A stretch of DNA of 13,325 bases. Origin: Pseudomonadales bacterium (GTDB lineage: Bacteria; Pseudomonadota; Gammaproteobacteria; Pseudomonadales; UBA3067). The DNA lies in NCBI GenBank assembly GCA_016763235.1, contig JAESUE010000327.1, positions 1 to 13,325 of the forward strand. The letters run 5' to 3'. This document shows, one piece after another, positions 1 through 7,058 of the stretch. The first letter of the stretch is position 1; every line of letters begins with the position of its first letter. The position numbers and the translations under genes are program-made. The notes beneath the pieces were generated by a model. The model did no database searches. It was not told where the DNA came from and worked only from the letters and a program-made list of their open reading frames with translations.

Positions 1-141
1 ATTGCAATTGTATTATTTTTTCTTTTCCTGACGGGCATTAATAACAAATATTTTTGGATTCTATTGGCATTATCTGACTGTTTCTCTCGCCCAGAAATAC
101 CTCCCTTCGCAAAGAAAAAAACATTAATGGTAGACGCTTGA
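1..141 (+). CDS. 3' end of a membrane protein, possibly O-antigen ligase/polymerase (partial)
   Basis: An open frame runs from the first base to a TGA at 139-141, giving the last 46 residues of a protein whose start lies outside the window. It opens with a hydrophobic stretch (IAIVLFFLFLTG), then a short NNKYFWILLALS segment and a polar, basic tail. A final membrane segment followed by a short tail fits the C-terminus of O-antigen ligase/Wzy-type proteins, and the following glycosyltransferases and flippase fit that context. The stop overlaps the TTG start of the next gene, which supports a real coding end. The family assignment is inference from context and hydropathy only. Confidence 0.5.
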   Translation: MAIVLFFLFLTGINNKYFWILLALSDCFSRPEIPPFAKKKTLMVDA

Positions 142-1094
142 AATACGCAATAATTATCCCATGTTTTAATGAGGCTCCACGGTTAAACATCACCTTGAAA
201 AGTGTTTTTGACGCAATTGCCGGTCGACAGGATGTCGAGGTTATACTTATGGATAATGGATCAACTGATGGTTCCCAGGAATATGCCAAAACGTTTGGGG
301 TCAAAGTATATGATGTTCCGGATGTGAAGATATCAACGCTTCGTAATATTGGCGCTCGTCACAGTCATGCTGAGTATCTACTATTCTTAGATTCAGATGT
401 AAAAGTACCCAGTGACTGGTTGACGACATTGGATGACTATACCGATTCAAATAACACAATAAACTCTGCAGATGTTATTGGTTTTGTCGATAACGTACCA
501 GGAGACGCACCTTGGTTTGCCAAAATTTGGGGGCTGAGAGCAAGCGCAAAGCGAAGCAAAATAATGCTGGTTGATAGCTTACCGGGTCGTAATATAGGTC
601 TTCATAGGAATTGGTTCGAAAAAGTGGGGGGCTTTAACGAGGCGCTAATTACGGGTGAAGACAAAGATTTCGTACTTCGGCTAAAGAAAGCGGGTGCAAT
701 GGTCTTATCTGACCCTAGGCTAAATATGCTCCATTTGGGTTATGAAAGAACGTTTATAGAGTGGATAAAAAAAGAATATTGGAGGCAGCACTCCCACATC
801 AGCATCATTAAAAGCCAGGGTTTGAGTGTTCGTTTATTACGGTTCCCAGTGATTTCTATTGGTCATCTAGTTCTATTACTTGGCATCATATATTTTGTCA
901 GTTTTAGCAGCCCGATGTTAGCAATGGGAACCCTATTTATATCACTGTTACCAAGCTTCGTAATTAGTGTAAAAAATAGAGCAAGCCGTCGCCCATATAG
1001 TAGGCTCTTCCAATTCACTCTATTGTATTGGCTAAGGTTCCATATCGCTGGCTGGTCAGTGTTGCTCGAATTAGTGCAAATGCAAAAATCATAA
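138..1094 (+). CDS. Family 2 glycosyltransferase with C-terminal membrane segments
   Basis: This 318-residue protein should transfer a sugar from a nucleotide-sugar donor to a growing lipid-linked or surface glycan at the inner membrane. It has a GT-A fold of GT2 type: the N-terminal nucleotide-binding strand with PCFNE (residues 8-12), DNGSTDGS (39-46), the metal-binding DSD (85-87), and a GGFNE...GEDKDF block near residue 170 that supplies the likely catalytic acid. After about residue 235 come two or three hydrophobic segments that probably anchor it. The start is TTG at 138. It overlaps the upstream stop as TTGA, and no later start keeps the PCFNE strand. It sits 9 bp before a second GT2 gene. 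The donor and acceptor sugars cannot be read from the sequence. Confidence 0.9.
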   Translation: MKYAIIIPCFNEAPRLNITLKSVFDAIAGRQDVEVILMDNGSTDGSQEYAKTFGVKVYDVPDVKISTLRNIGARHSHAEYLLFLDSDVKVPSDWLTTLDDYTDSNNTINSADVIGFVDNVPGDAPWFAKIWGLRASAKRSKIMLVDSLPGRNIGLHRNWFEKVGGFNEALITGEDKDFVLRLKKAGAMVLSDPRLNMLHLGYERTFIEWIKKEYWRQHSHISIIKSQGLSVRLLRFPVISIGHLVLLLGIIYFVSFSSPMLAMGTLFISLLPSFVISVKNRASRRPYSRLFQFTLLYWLRFHIAGWSVLLELVQMQKS

Positions 1095-1103
1095 GGTTAC
1101 TAT

Positions 1104-2246
1104 ATGGAATTTCTTTTCTGGTTTCTGATCTCTATTTGTATTTACGGATATATCGGTTACCCATTGTTGTTGGCTATTATTACACCGTATTTTTCGCGAT
1201 ATCAGCAACTTCCGCAATCGATATCTACCGGACCTTCGGTGAGTGTTCTTGTCGCCGCCTATAATGAAGAGAAAAATATCGCTATAAAAATAGACTCTCT
1301 TTTGAGTCAGACTTATCCGAGCTCGGATTTTGATATATGGGTTTTGGATGATGGTTCCGATGATAGAACTGCTGAAATAGTTAAAAACTATGATGATCAA
1401 AGAGTAAACCTACTTAGCCTTCCCAGAGGAGGGAAGGCTACAGCTCTTAACGCTGGAGTGGCGTCGTCAACTAAAGAAATAATAGTCTTTAGTGATGCCG
1501 ACAATGAATGGACTGAAAATACGCTTATGCGTCTTATCTCACCTTTTAGTTTGCTCTCAGTGGGCGCTGTTTCCGGCCATTTAAGCATAAGAAAAAATTC
1601 AAAACACCTTGGTATTGGTGACAGACTTTATCGACAATATGAAGCATTTATTCGAAAGTGCGAAACCAAACTGGGTAATGCTGTCTCAGCCGATGGGGGT
1701 ATTTTTGCTATCCGTAGGGTTCTCTATCAAGACCTGCCTCAGGACGTAACGGATGATTTCTATATTAGTACGGGTGCCATAATCAATGGCCAATCTCTCG
1801 TTTACCAAGAAACTGCAGTTGCTTATGATGATGGGGTAGATAATGCCGGAAACCAATTGCGTCGGCGTATACGCGTGACAGTGAGAGGAATGACGAGTCT
1901 TTGGCGGCGTCGAGAGTTATTTAATATATTCAGGTACGGGGTATATTCTTTTTGTCTTTTTAGTCACAAATTAATCAGGAGATTCGTTCCTTTTTTTGCG
2001 ATATTGTTATTGCCTGTAAATATTTTTGTTTTACACAATGGTGGTTTTTATATTGCGTTATTTTCTCTTCAAATAGGCTTCTATCTCTGCGCGGTAGCCG
2101 GGTTAATTGATAATGGAAGGCGACTACCAAAATCATTCTCTATGGCTGGATTTGTTCTTTTGAGTAGCTTTGGCTTGGCTTCAGGGATTGTACAGTTTTT
2201 GCTAGGAAAGCGTTTTACCTTTTGGTCACCCGAGGAAAACCGTTGA
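1104..2246 (+). CDS. Membrane-bound family 2 glycosyltransferase
   Basis: This 380-residue protein has the layout of processive or semi-processive GT2 enzymes (cellulose synthase/NodC/IcaA-like). It has an N-terminal membrane segment (about residues 3-28), then a GT-A domain with VAAYNEEKN (50-58), DDGSDD (82-87), GGKATALNAG (109-118), the metal-binding DAD (131-133), a TDDF acid motif near 220 and an arginine-rich QLRRRIR block near 255 in the place of QxxRW. Two to four hydrophobic segments follow from about residue 280. The tryptophan of the classic QxxRW is absent, so processivity is uncertain. It follows the first glycosyltransferase by 9 bp, and its TGA overlaps the start of the deacetylase gene, so the three are probably co-translated. 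It likely polymerises or extends the exopolysaccharide. Confidence 0.9.
   Translation: MEFLFWFLISICIYGYIGYPLLLAIITPYFSRYQQLPQSISTGPSVSVLVAAYNEEKNIAIKIDSLLSQTYPSSDFDIWVLDDGSDDRTAEIVKNYDDQRVNLLSLPRGGKATALNAGVASSTKEIIVFSDADNEWTENTLMRLISPFSLLSVGAVSGHLSIRKNSKHLGIGDRLYRQYEAFIRKCETKLGNAVSADGGIFAIRRVLYQDLPQDVTDDFYISTGAIINGQSLVYQETAVAYDDGVDNAGNQLRRRIRVTVRGMTSLWRRRELFNIFRYGVYSFCLFSHKLIRRFVPFFAILLLPVNIFVLHNGGFYIALFSLQIGFYLCAVAGLIDNGRRLPKSFSMAGFVLLSSFGLASGIVQFLLGKRFTFWSPEENR
2232..2236 (+). promoter_or_regulatory. Ribosome binding site that decides the deacetylase start
   Basis: GAGGA lies 6 nt before the TTG at 2243. It lies downstream of the longer possible TTG start at 2222, so it can only serve the 2243 start. 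It falls inside the last codons of the preceding glycosyltransferase. Confidence 0.65.
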
Positions 2247-3247
2247 TAAAGCGATCGTCGATAAAAAGTTGGCTTGGTGGAATAAGTCAACGAGCTCTTC
2301 AGATACATTATTTGCCGGGGAGGTGTGTTGTTTTTACCTTCCATCGCGTATTAACGGAAAAAGAGTTCGAATGTACGCATTTTCAACGCTCTATTGCGGT
2401 AAGTGATGTTGCGTTACGCCATTTTTTAGTAGGGATCAGGGAGCAATTCAATATAATCTCGCTACAACAACTTATTGAGCATAAGCAAAGTAGTGCAGGC
2501 ACGCTCGATCCAGAGGTTTCTTATGCTTGCATTACTTTTGACGATGGTTGGTATGATAATTATACCAATGCCTTCCCTATTTTAAAGGAACTCAGCATCC
2601 CGGCAACCATATTTTTAAGTACAGATTATATAGGATCTACCCTTGGTTTTTGGTGGCAGCAACTTGGGGATACTCTGCTAGACGAGGCGCTTACTGCCTC
2701 GCAACGAGAAAACTTAGCCATGATGCTAAACCAATATTTAACAACTCCCTTGGCTAATTCTTGGGAAGCGGACCGCATTATTGATACGATTAAGCATGAG
2801 CACTATGATCATGCACAGGTTATTACTGAACAAGCGCTGACTATTGCGAATAAAAGTTCAGCCCAGCACGGGCTAAGCTGGTCTCAATGTCAGGAGATGT
2901 CGAATTATCATATTAGCTTCGGCTCACACTCAATTAGTCATCCTAGACTCAGTCTATTACCTCGAGATGCGCAGGAACATGAGTTGATGCTCTCAAAGGT
3001 TGAAATCACCCAAAAGGGTCTGTCCTATGTGAATGTATTCTGCTACCCCTATGGTGATTTTAATGATTTAACGCTTGAGCTTGTGAAAGAAAATTATGAT
3101 TTTGGGTTGACCACTAAGGCGGGGGTTTGGAAGCTTGACTCCAACAACACTATGCAAGTACCGCGGATAAACGTACATCAAAATCTTGCATTGGATTCGG
3201 GTTGGCTTAACTATCGCTTAATGCGTGTTGCGATAAGGAATACGTAA
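2243..3247 (+). CDS. Polysaccharide deacetylase of the exopolysaccharide cluster (NodB/CE4 type)
   Basis: This 334-residue protein should remove N- or O-acetyl groups from sugars of the polysaccharide made by the neighbouring transferases. CE4 motifs are visible: TFDDGW with the catalytic/metal aspartates (D100, D101), the metal-binding HSISHP (H229, H233) and YPYGDF (268-273), with a late PRINVH block. About 100 residues lie between the first two motifs, an insertion seen in deacetylases of exopolysaccharide loci. There is no signal peptide, so it probably acts in the cytoplasm on lipid-linked intermediates. The start at TTG 2243 is chosen because it has a GAGGA site 6 nt upstream and forms a TTGA overlap with the preceding stop. 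An in-frame TTG at 2222 is possible but has no such site. The flippase gene follows after 4 bp. Confidence 0.88.
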   Translation: MIKRSSIKSWLGGISQRALQIHYLPGRCVVFTFHRVLTEKEFECTHFQRSIAVSDVALRHFLVGIREQFNIISLQQLIEHKQSSAGTLDPEVSYACITFDDGWYDNYTNAFPILKELSIPATIFLSTDYIGSTLGFWWQQLGDTLLDEALTASQRENLAMMLNQYLTTPLANSWEADRIIDTIKHEHYDHAQVITEQALTIANKSSAQHGLSWSQCQEMSNYHISFGSHSISHPRLSLLPRDAQEHELMLSKVEITQKGLSYVNVFCYPYGDFNDLTLELVKENYDFGLTTKAGVWKLDSNNTMQVPRINVHQNLALDSGWLNYRLMRVAIRNT

Positions 3248-3251
3248 TCCA

Positions 3252-4574
3252 ATGGAACCGATAGAAACTAAGAAGCCAGATAAAAAAGTATTTCTCCGCC
3301 ATTTCTCTCAGAGCTTATTTACCAAACTCTTAAATATTCTATTCCGCTTGGTAAGAAATGCTCTGTTGGCCCGCATACTTGGTCCCGCCGATAGGGGGCT
3401 GTTTGCACTTATTTGTAGTCTTCCAGAGCTTATAATGACAGCCGGAAATGCTGGCCTAAGTAATTCAGCCGCCTACCATGTTGCCAATAAGTCTGGCACC
3501 CTCAAACAAATAGTCGCCAATACTAATACGCAAATCGTTTGTATCAGCCTAATACTTATGGCTTCGAGTTTTTTCCTTATTGAGCAGCCTTGGCTAGTAA
3601 AAGATTATTCTATTTCTATTAAAACCTTTGGTTTATTTATTGCATTTTCTATCCCTTTAATGCTGATAAAATATATTAATATAAATATTCTCAATGTGCT
3701 GCATCGTATTAGCCAAGTAAATATCCTGAGCTTGTTTGAGTCAATGACACCTCTGGTGCTATTTCTTTTTTTATGGGGTGTATTTGATGTTGATCCACTG
3801 ATTGCCGCTACATGGGCTTGGTTTTGTTCGTTGGGTATCTTGGCAATACTTACAGTGGTTTTTCTTAAGCAGGGCTTTCCGATTAGATTTAACCGTGATT
3901 TGCAAAAAGATTTATTAGGTTACGGAGTTCGAGGGCATTTTGATACGCTTTTTCAAAAACTACTGTTAAGAATTGATTTTCTCTTCGTGAGTAGCTTTTT
4001 GGGGGCTGAGTTTCTTGGTTACTATGCAATGGCTACGGCAGCTGCTGAATTATTGCTTGTGCTACCGAATTCATTAGCTATACCTATGTATTCATTTCTA
4101 ATGAGAAAAGGCAGTAAAGAAAAGAACATGGTGACGCCTATCGTGTTGAGAACACTTGTGTCTTGTATGATTGTATTTGCTATTATTTTTGCTATAACGG
4201 GGAAGGTGCTAATTTATATTCTTTTTGGTGAAGCCTATCTTCCCGCGTATGAGCCGTTACTCTTATTACTTCCAGGTATCGTTTTTTTGAGTTATTGCAG
4301 TTTGATTCGTTTGGACTTGTTGGGGCAGAATATGCCAGGTACGGTTTCCATTATTTCTGGAATAGCAGTGATTATAAATGTTGTTCTTAACGTTGCTTTA
4401 ATCGATTCGCTAGGGATGGCTGGAGTTGCTCTTGCCTCAACGCTATCCTACGCAATAGCAGCAACCGGTTTATGTATTATATATGTTCGGTTAACAGGCT
4501 TAGGTGTTACAGAAACACTCATAATTAAAAGCAGTGACATTCAGCTTATCCTTGAAACAATCCGCCGTAAGTGA
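3252..4574 (+). CDS. Wzx-like oligosaccharide/polysaccharide flippase
   Basis: This 440-residue, highly hydrophobic protein has about 12 predicted membrane helices. It belongs to the MOP superfamily of polysaccharide exporters, which flip undecaprenyl-linked repeat units across the inner membrane. The N-terminus shows the family pattern: a basic amphipathic start, then VRNALLARILGPADRGLFAL, with a glycine/asparagine-rich loop (GNAGLSNSAAYHVA) after the second helix. The length is normal for the family. The ATG is 4 bp after the deacetylase stop, with AAGGA 12 nt upstream at a rather long spacing. It is the last gene of the polysaccharide operon in this window. The next gene is convergent, and I found no convincing terminator between them. 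Confidence 0.9.
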   Translation: MEPIETKKPDKKVFLRHFSQSLFTKLLNILFRLVRNALLARILGPADRGLFALICSLPELIMTAGNAGLSNSAAYHVANKSGTLKQIVANTNTQIVCISLILMASSFFLIEQPWLVKDYSISIKTFGLFIAFSIPLMLIKYININILNVLHRISQVNILSLFESMTPLVLFLFLWGVFDVDPLIAATWAWFCSLGILAILTVVFLKQGFPIRFNRDLQKDLLGYGVRGHFDTLFQKLLLRIDFLFVSSFLGAEFLGYYAMATAAAELLLVLPNSLAIPMYSFLMRKGSKEKNMVTPIVLRTLVSCMIVFAIIFAITGKVLIYILFGEAYLPAYEPLLLLLPGIVFLSYCSLIRLDLLGQNMPGTVSIISGIAVIINVVLNVALIDSLGMAGVALASTLSYAIAATGLCIIYVRLTGLGVTETLIIKSSDIQLILETIRRK

Positions 4575-4765
4575 TGCGTTGTCGCCAAACAGAACCTATT
4601 CTAGAAGTTAGGCAGTGATATTTGACGGTGCATTTTAACTTGAATTTTTGAGTTACGAGAGGTTGCCGATAGAATACAAGGTAGAGGGGTATTAAGAAGG
4701 CAGGTTTTACACGCTAAAGGGGTTTAATATCGTTTTTCAACCTGCCGAGGGTGCATATAGAGCTA

Positions 4766-5494
4766 TTAGAGGCCTTTATTATCTACACATTCATCTAACG
4801 TAACAATCGAATAACCATGCTCCTTTATTGTTGTTAAGATATCCCCTAGTTTTTCTATACTTGTGTCACTGGCGTCGTGCAGTAGGATTATAAAGGAATC
4901 TTCACTGGGCGATGATGTATTTAAAATGCCATTAATCTTATCGAGAACCTTGCCTGGCCCCCACAACAACGATGTTTTGCGGTAGTCTTCACTGTCAATA
5001 TTCCATAGAGCTATACCATAGTCCATATCCCAAATTGGCATCGCTTTGGGCACATCGATTCTTCCGTAAGGTGGTCGAACGAATCGCGGAACGACTCCCA
5101 GTGTAGTCCATAAAATTTCATTGGTTTTATCGACTTGTGAGGTGATTTGCGCATTTGATATGGTGGTAAAATCTGGGTGATCCCAACTGTGATTTTCAAT
5201 TTGATGGCCGGCGTTTACTGCAAGCATTGCTTCATCAATATGGTGCTGTTTTTCGAGCTTACTGCCAACCATGAAAAAAGTAGCTTTAGCATTGTGATAT
5301 TCGAAAGTGTCAATAATTTGAGGATAGTTAGCAGAAGGCCCGTCATCAAATGTTAGTGCAATCACTCCCGGAGAGCGACACTCCAGAGCTAATGGAACCA
5401 TGCGTTGCTCAGGTTTAGGGTATTGCTCCGCTACGGCATTGGATGCCATCAGAAATACACTGCTAAATACAGTAAGGAATACACTGGTTTTCAT
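4766..5494 (-). CDS. Secreted CE4 deacetylase resembling fungal chitin deacetylases
   Basis: This 242-residue exported enzyme should N-deacetylate chitin-type or peptidoglycan-type GlcNAc polymers outside the cytoplasm. A signal peptide covers residues 1-22, with cleavage expected after AVA. The mature part has all five CE4 motifs: TFDDGPS (D50, D51), HSWDHPD (H102, H106), RPPYG (140-144), NIDSEDY (D167) and LLHDA (H206). A cysteine just before PGVIALTFDDGP (C39) and one in GYSIVTLDEC (C236) sit where fungal chitin deacetylases have a disulfide tying the ends together. The start at 5494 is chosen because a GAGG site lies 8 nt upstream and the signal peptide begins there. A longer frame to 5545 would put 17 polar/basic residues before the signal. 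It is convergent with the flippase gene and is transcribed alone. Whether it serves the exopolysaccharide or degrades external chitin is open. Confidence 0.9.
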   Translation of the reverse strand: MKTSVFLTVFSSVFLMASNAVAEQYPKPEQRMVPLALECRSPGVIALTFDDGPSANYPQIIDTFEYHNAKATFFMVGSKLEKQHHIDEAMLAVNAGHQIENHSWDHPDFTTISNAQITSQVDKTNEILWTTLGVVPRFVRPPYGRIDVPKAMPIWDMDYGIALWNIDSEDYRKTSLLWGPGKVLDKINGILNTSSPSEDSFIILLHDASDTSIEKLGDILTTIKEHGYSIVTLDECVDNKGL

Positions 5495-5502
5495 GGAGAT
5501 AG

Positions 5503-5506
5503 CCTC
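5503..5506 (-). promoter_or_regulatory. Ribosome binding site for the secreted deacetylase
   Basis: On the minus strand GAGG is followed 8 nt later by the ATG at 5494. This favours the start that begins directly with the signal peptide over the upstream in-frame start at 5545. Confidence 0.6.
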
Positions 5507-5570
5507 AATTTGTCGAGATTTAGGAAATATAGCGAATAAGGTCATTTTATATTAGGCAGTAAAAATATAG

Positions 5571-5625
5571 TAACGACTCAGAGAACTCTGTAGCTGTTTA
5601 AATTTGAGCGTGAGTTGAGTCGTTA
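5571..5625. repeat. Inverted repeat upstream of the secreted deacetylase
   Basis: TAACGACTCA at 5571-5580 is matched perfectly by TGAGTCGTTA at 5616-5625, with 35 bp between. A small nested palindrome (CAGAG AA CTCTG) overlaps the left arm. It lies 77 bp before the deacetylase start, where an operator or a 5' leader structure could sit. Neither strand has a clean T-run after it, so it is not a standard terminator. A 10-bp pair at this spacing could also arise by chance in a window of this size. Confidence 0.4.
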
Positions 5626-5864
5626 AAATAGATCAGATAATGTTGTGTTCTTGCTGGCTTGAATGAAAAGCATTGTTTTAACCGACCTTAAGCTGAAGAT
5701 AAGCCCTCTACGCCTTTTGATGGCTATTATTGCATTAGATTGGTGATAAAACAAACAAAGATGTCTTTCTAAGCGCTTAGCTGTCAAGTATGTCTAAGAT
5801 GTTTTATGTGGGTGGGTCTGTTGTTTTAATGCGGGTGTTTTTAGCTTGAAAAGTTTATGTGTCG

Positions 5865-5896
5865 CCCTTATTTTGCCAGACGTAATAAGGGTTTTT
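5865..5896 (+). terminator. Rho-independent terminator without an obvious gene
   Basis: CCCTTATT (5865-5872) pairs perfectly with AATAAGGG (5884-5891) around an 11-nt loop, with the GC pairs at the base and five T directly after. The T-run is present only on the + strand. It lies 128 bp before the VanZ gene, and no + strand protein gene lies between it and 5495, so it must end a short untranslated RNA, a leader (attenuator) or antisense transcription. Confidence 0.65.
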
Positions 5897-5967
5897 ATGC
5901 TTAAATATCCTTGGTTTCTGATAATACGTGCAACTGCTAATTTGTTTATTTTGCAAGCTAAAGGATC

Positions 5968-6027
5968 ATGAAATTGGTGCAACCATTAGAAGAGAGCAGT
6001 TTTAAGCTTTCTCGAGCTTGGGTATGA
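5968..6027 (+). CDS. Possible 19-residue leader ORF coupled to the VanZ gene
   Basis: ATG at 5968 opens a 19-codon frame (MKLVQPLEESSFKLSRAWV) whose TGA overlaps the ATG of the next gene as ATGA at 6024-6027. AAGGA lies only 2 nt before the ATG, which is short for a good ribosome site. The overlap suggests translational coupling, as the VanZ gene itself has a weak ribosome site. It could equally be a chance frame. Confidence 0.25.
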   Translation: MKLVQPLEESSFKLSRAWV

Positions 6028-6989
6028 CTCAGAATAAAATAATTCTTATTGTTTTATTGGCTTTAACGCCCCTTTTTTTTACCGCACATTCAGCCAGTCA
6101 GCACACGCTATTAGAAAAACGTCTATGGGATGCTGGGCATTTCCCATTTTTTATGCTGCTAACGTTTGCTTTTTTACCTTATGTGAGAACAAAAATTCAG
6201 GTTTTTGGTAAGCCTGTTTTTGTGGTCTTTCAATTGTTTTTTTTGATCTTCATATTGGCGGCTGGAATTGAAGTTATCCAGTCTATGGTTGGTCGACAGG
6301 CTTCGCTTGGTGATCTTAGAAAAGATGTGCTCGGCACGGTTATTATTTGTCAGGCGTTTCTATTTTCTAATAATTATATTAAAAAATACCGGAGGCTTGC
6401 AGGATTGTTTACTCTGTGTTGGGCGTTATTTGAGCTGCATCCCCTTTTAGAGGCAGCATTAGACCGCTGGAATCAGGTGCAATCTATACCCGTGCTGGCA
6501 AATTTTGAGACGGATAGGGAATTATTTCGTTGGAATTATGGAACTTACGAGAGGTATTTATTTGAAAGCCCTGCCTACCCTCAAAATAGCTCAACAGACC
6601 GTAAAAAAAACAAAAATCACGTTTTAAAAATATCACTTAATACAGATACTTTCACAGGAATTGCCGGTGTTGGCCTTCACCCAGACTGGTCGGGTTATAG
6701 CGATCTAAAATTTGATTTCCATAACCCTAATGAATATCCCCTGCGTCTAAATGTGAAAATTGAAGATGGCTACGCGATGGAAATAGGACGCGGCTACGAT
6801 AATCGATATAACAGCGTTTACTCACTTAATCCTGGCCATAATACTATTCATATTGCGTTGACCGACGTTGCAGAAGGGCCTGAAAATAGGGTGCTTGATC
6901 TATCCGATATTCGGCGCTTGAGTTTCTTTTTTTCTAAGCTTTCAGCGCCGAGTTTCGTTTATCTCGATAATGTGGTGTTGACTCAATAG
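6024..6989 (+). CDS. VanZ-like membrane protein with C-terminal beta-sandwich-like domain
   Basis: This 321-residue protein is in two parts. Residues 1-about 140 form a VanZ-type module with about four hydrophobic segments and family residues D36/H39 (WDAGHF), E83-x2-Q86, G90-R91 and GDL (96-98). Residues about 158-321 are polar and beta-rich, starting ANFETDRELFRW and ending FVYLDNVVL. That pattern is typical of jelly-roll carbohydrate-binding or CIA30-like domains, and this part probably lies outside the cytoplasmic membrane. VanZ of the vancomycin operon gives low-level teicoplanin resistance by an unknown route. Most VanZ-like proteins, as here, are not near van genes and have no known role. 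An in-frame TTG at 6018 is possible, but ATG 6024 is preferred. A cell-envelope glycan role is inferred from the C-terminal domain. Confidence 0.8.
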   Translation: MTQNKIILIVLLALTPLFFTAHSASQHTLLEKRLWDAGHFPFFMLLTFAFLPYVRTKIQVFGKPVFVVFQLFFLIFILAAGIEVIQSMVGRQASLGDLRKDVLGTVIICQAFLFSNNYIKKYRRLAGLFTLCWALFELHPLLEAALDRWNQVQSIPVLANFETDRELFRWNYGTYERYLFESPAYPQNSSTDRKKNKNHVLKISLNTDTFTGIAGVGLHPDWSGYSDLKFDFHNPNEYPLRLNVKIEDGYAMEIGRGYDNRYNSVYSLNPGHNTIHIALTDVAEGPENRVLDLSDIRRLSFFFSKLSAPSFVYLDNVVLTQ

Positions 6990-7058
6990 TAATGCCACCC
7001 AGTGTGATTTATAGGGTATAGATAAGAATAGAATTATTTTTGATTCGAGTATTTTTTT

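Larger units (their letters stand above)
5495..6017. other. Gene-poor 523-bp stretch between divergent genes
   Basis: No convincing protein gene is seen on either strand. A 62-codon minus-strand frame at 5794-5982 has no family resemblance and overlaps a terminator. What can be seen is an inverted repeat (5571-5625), a + strand rho-independent terminator (5865-5896) and a very short frame just before the VanZ gene (5968-6027). The promoters of the two divergent genes must lie here, but no -35/-10 pair is strong enough to call. Confidence 0.6.

Noticed and set aside
4699..4746. 8-bp inverted repeat GGCAGGTT / AACCTGCC between the convergent flippase and deacetylase genes, considered as a bidirectional terminator or integron-type attC site.
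   Set aside because: The 32-nt loop is too large for a terminator, there is no T-run on either side, and the arms lack the attC core pattern. Pairs of this size are expected by chance several times per window.
5790..5849. 19-codon hydrophobic frame (MSKMFYVGGSVVLMRVFLA), considered as a small toxin-like peptide.
   Set aside because: No ribosome site, very short, and no antisense partner visible. Kept only as a side note to the orphan terminator.
5794..5982. 62-codon minus-strand frame in the gene-poor stretch.
   Set aside because: It has no recognisable family, no ribosome site that I can see, and it runs across the + strand terminator.
6024..6989. Glycopeptide resistance from the VanZ-like gene.
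   Set aside because: No vanHAX or regulator genes nearby. Most VanZ-family proteins in Gram-negative bacteria are unrelated to resistance.
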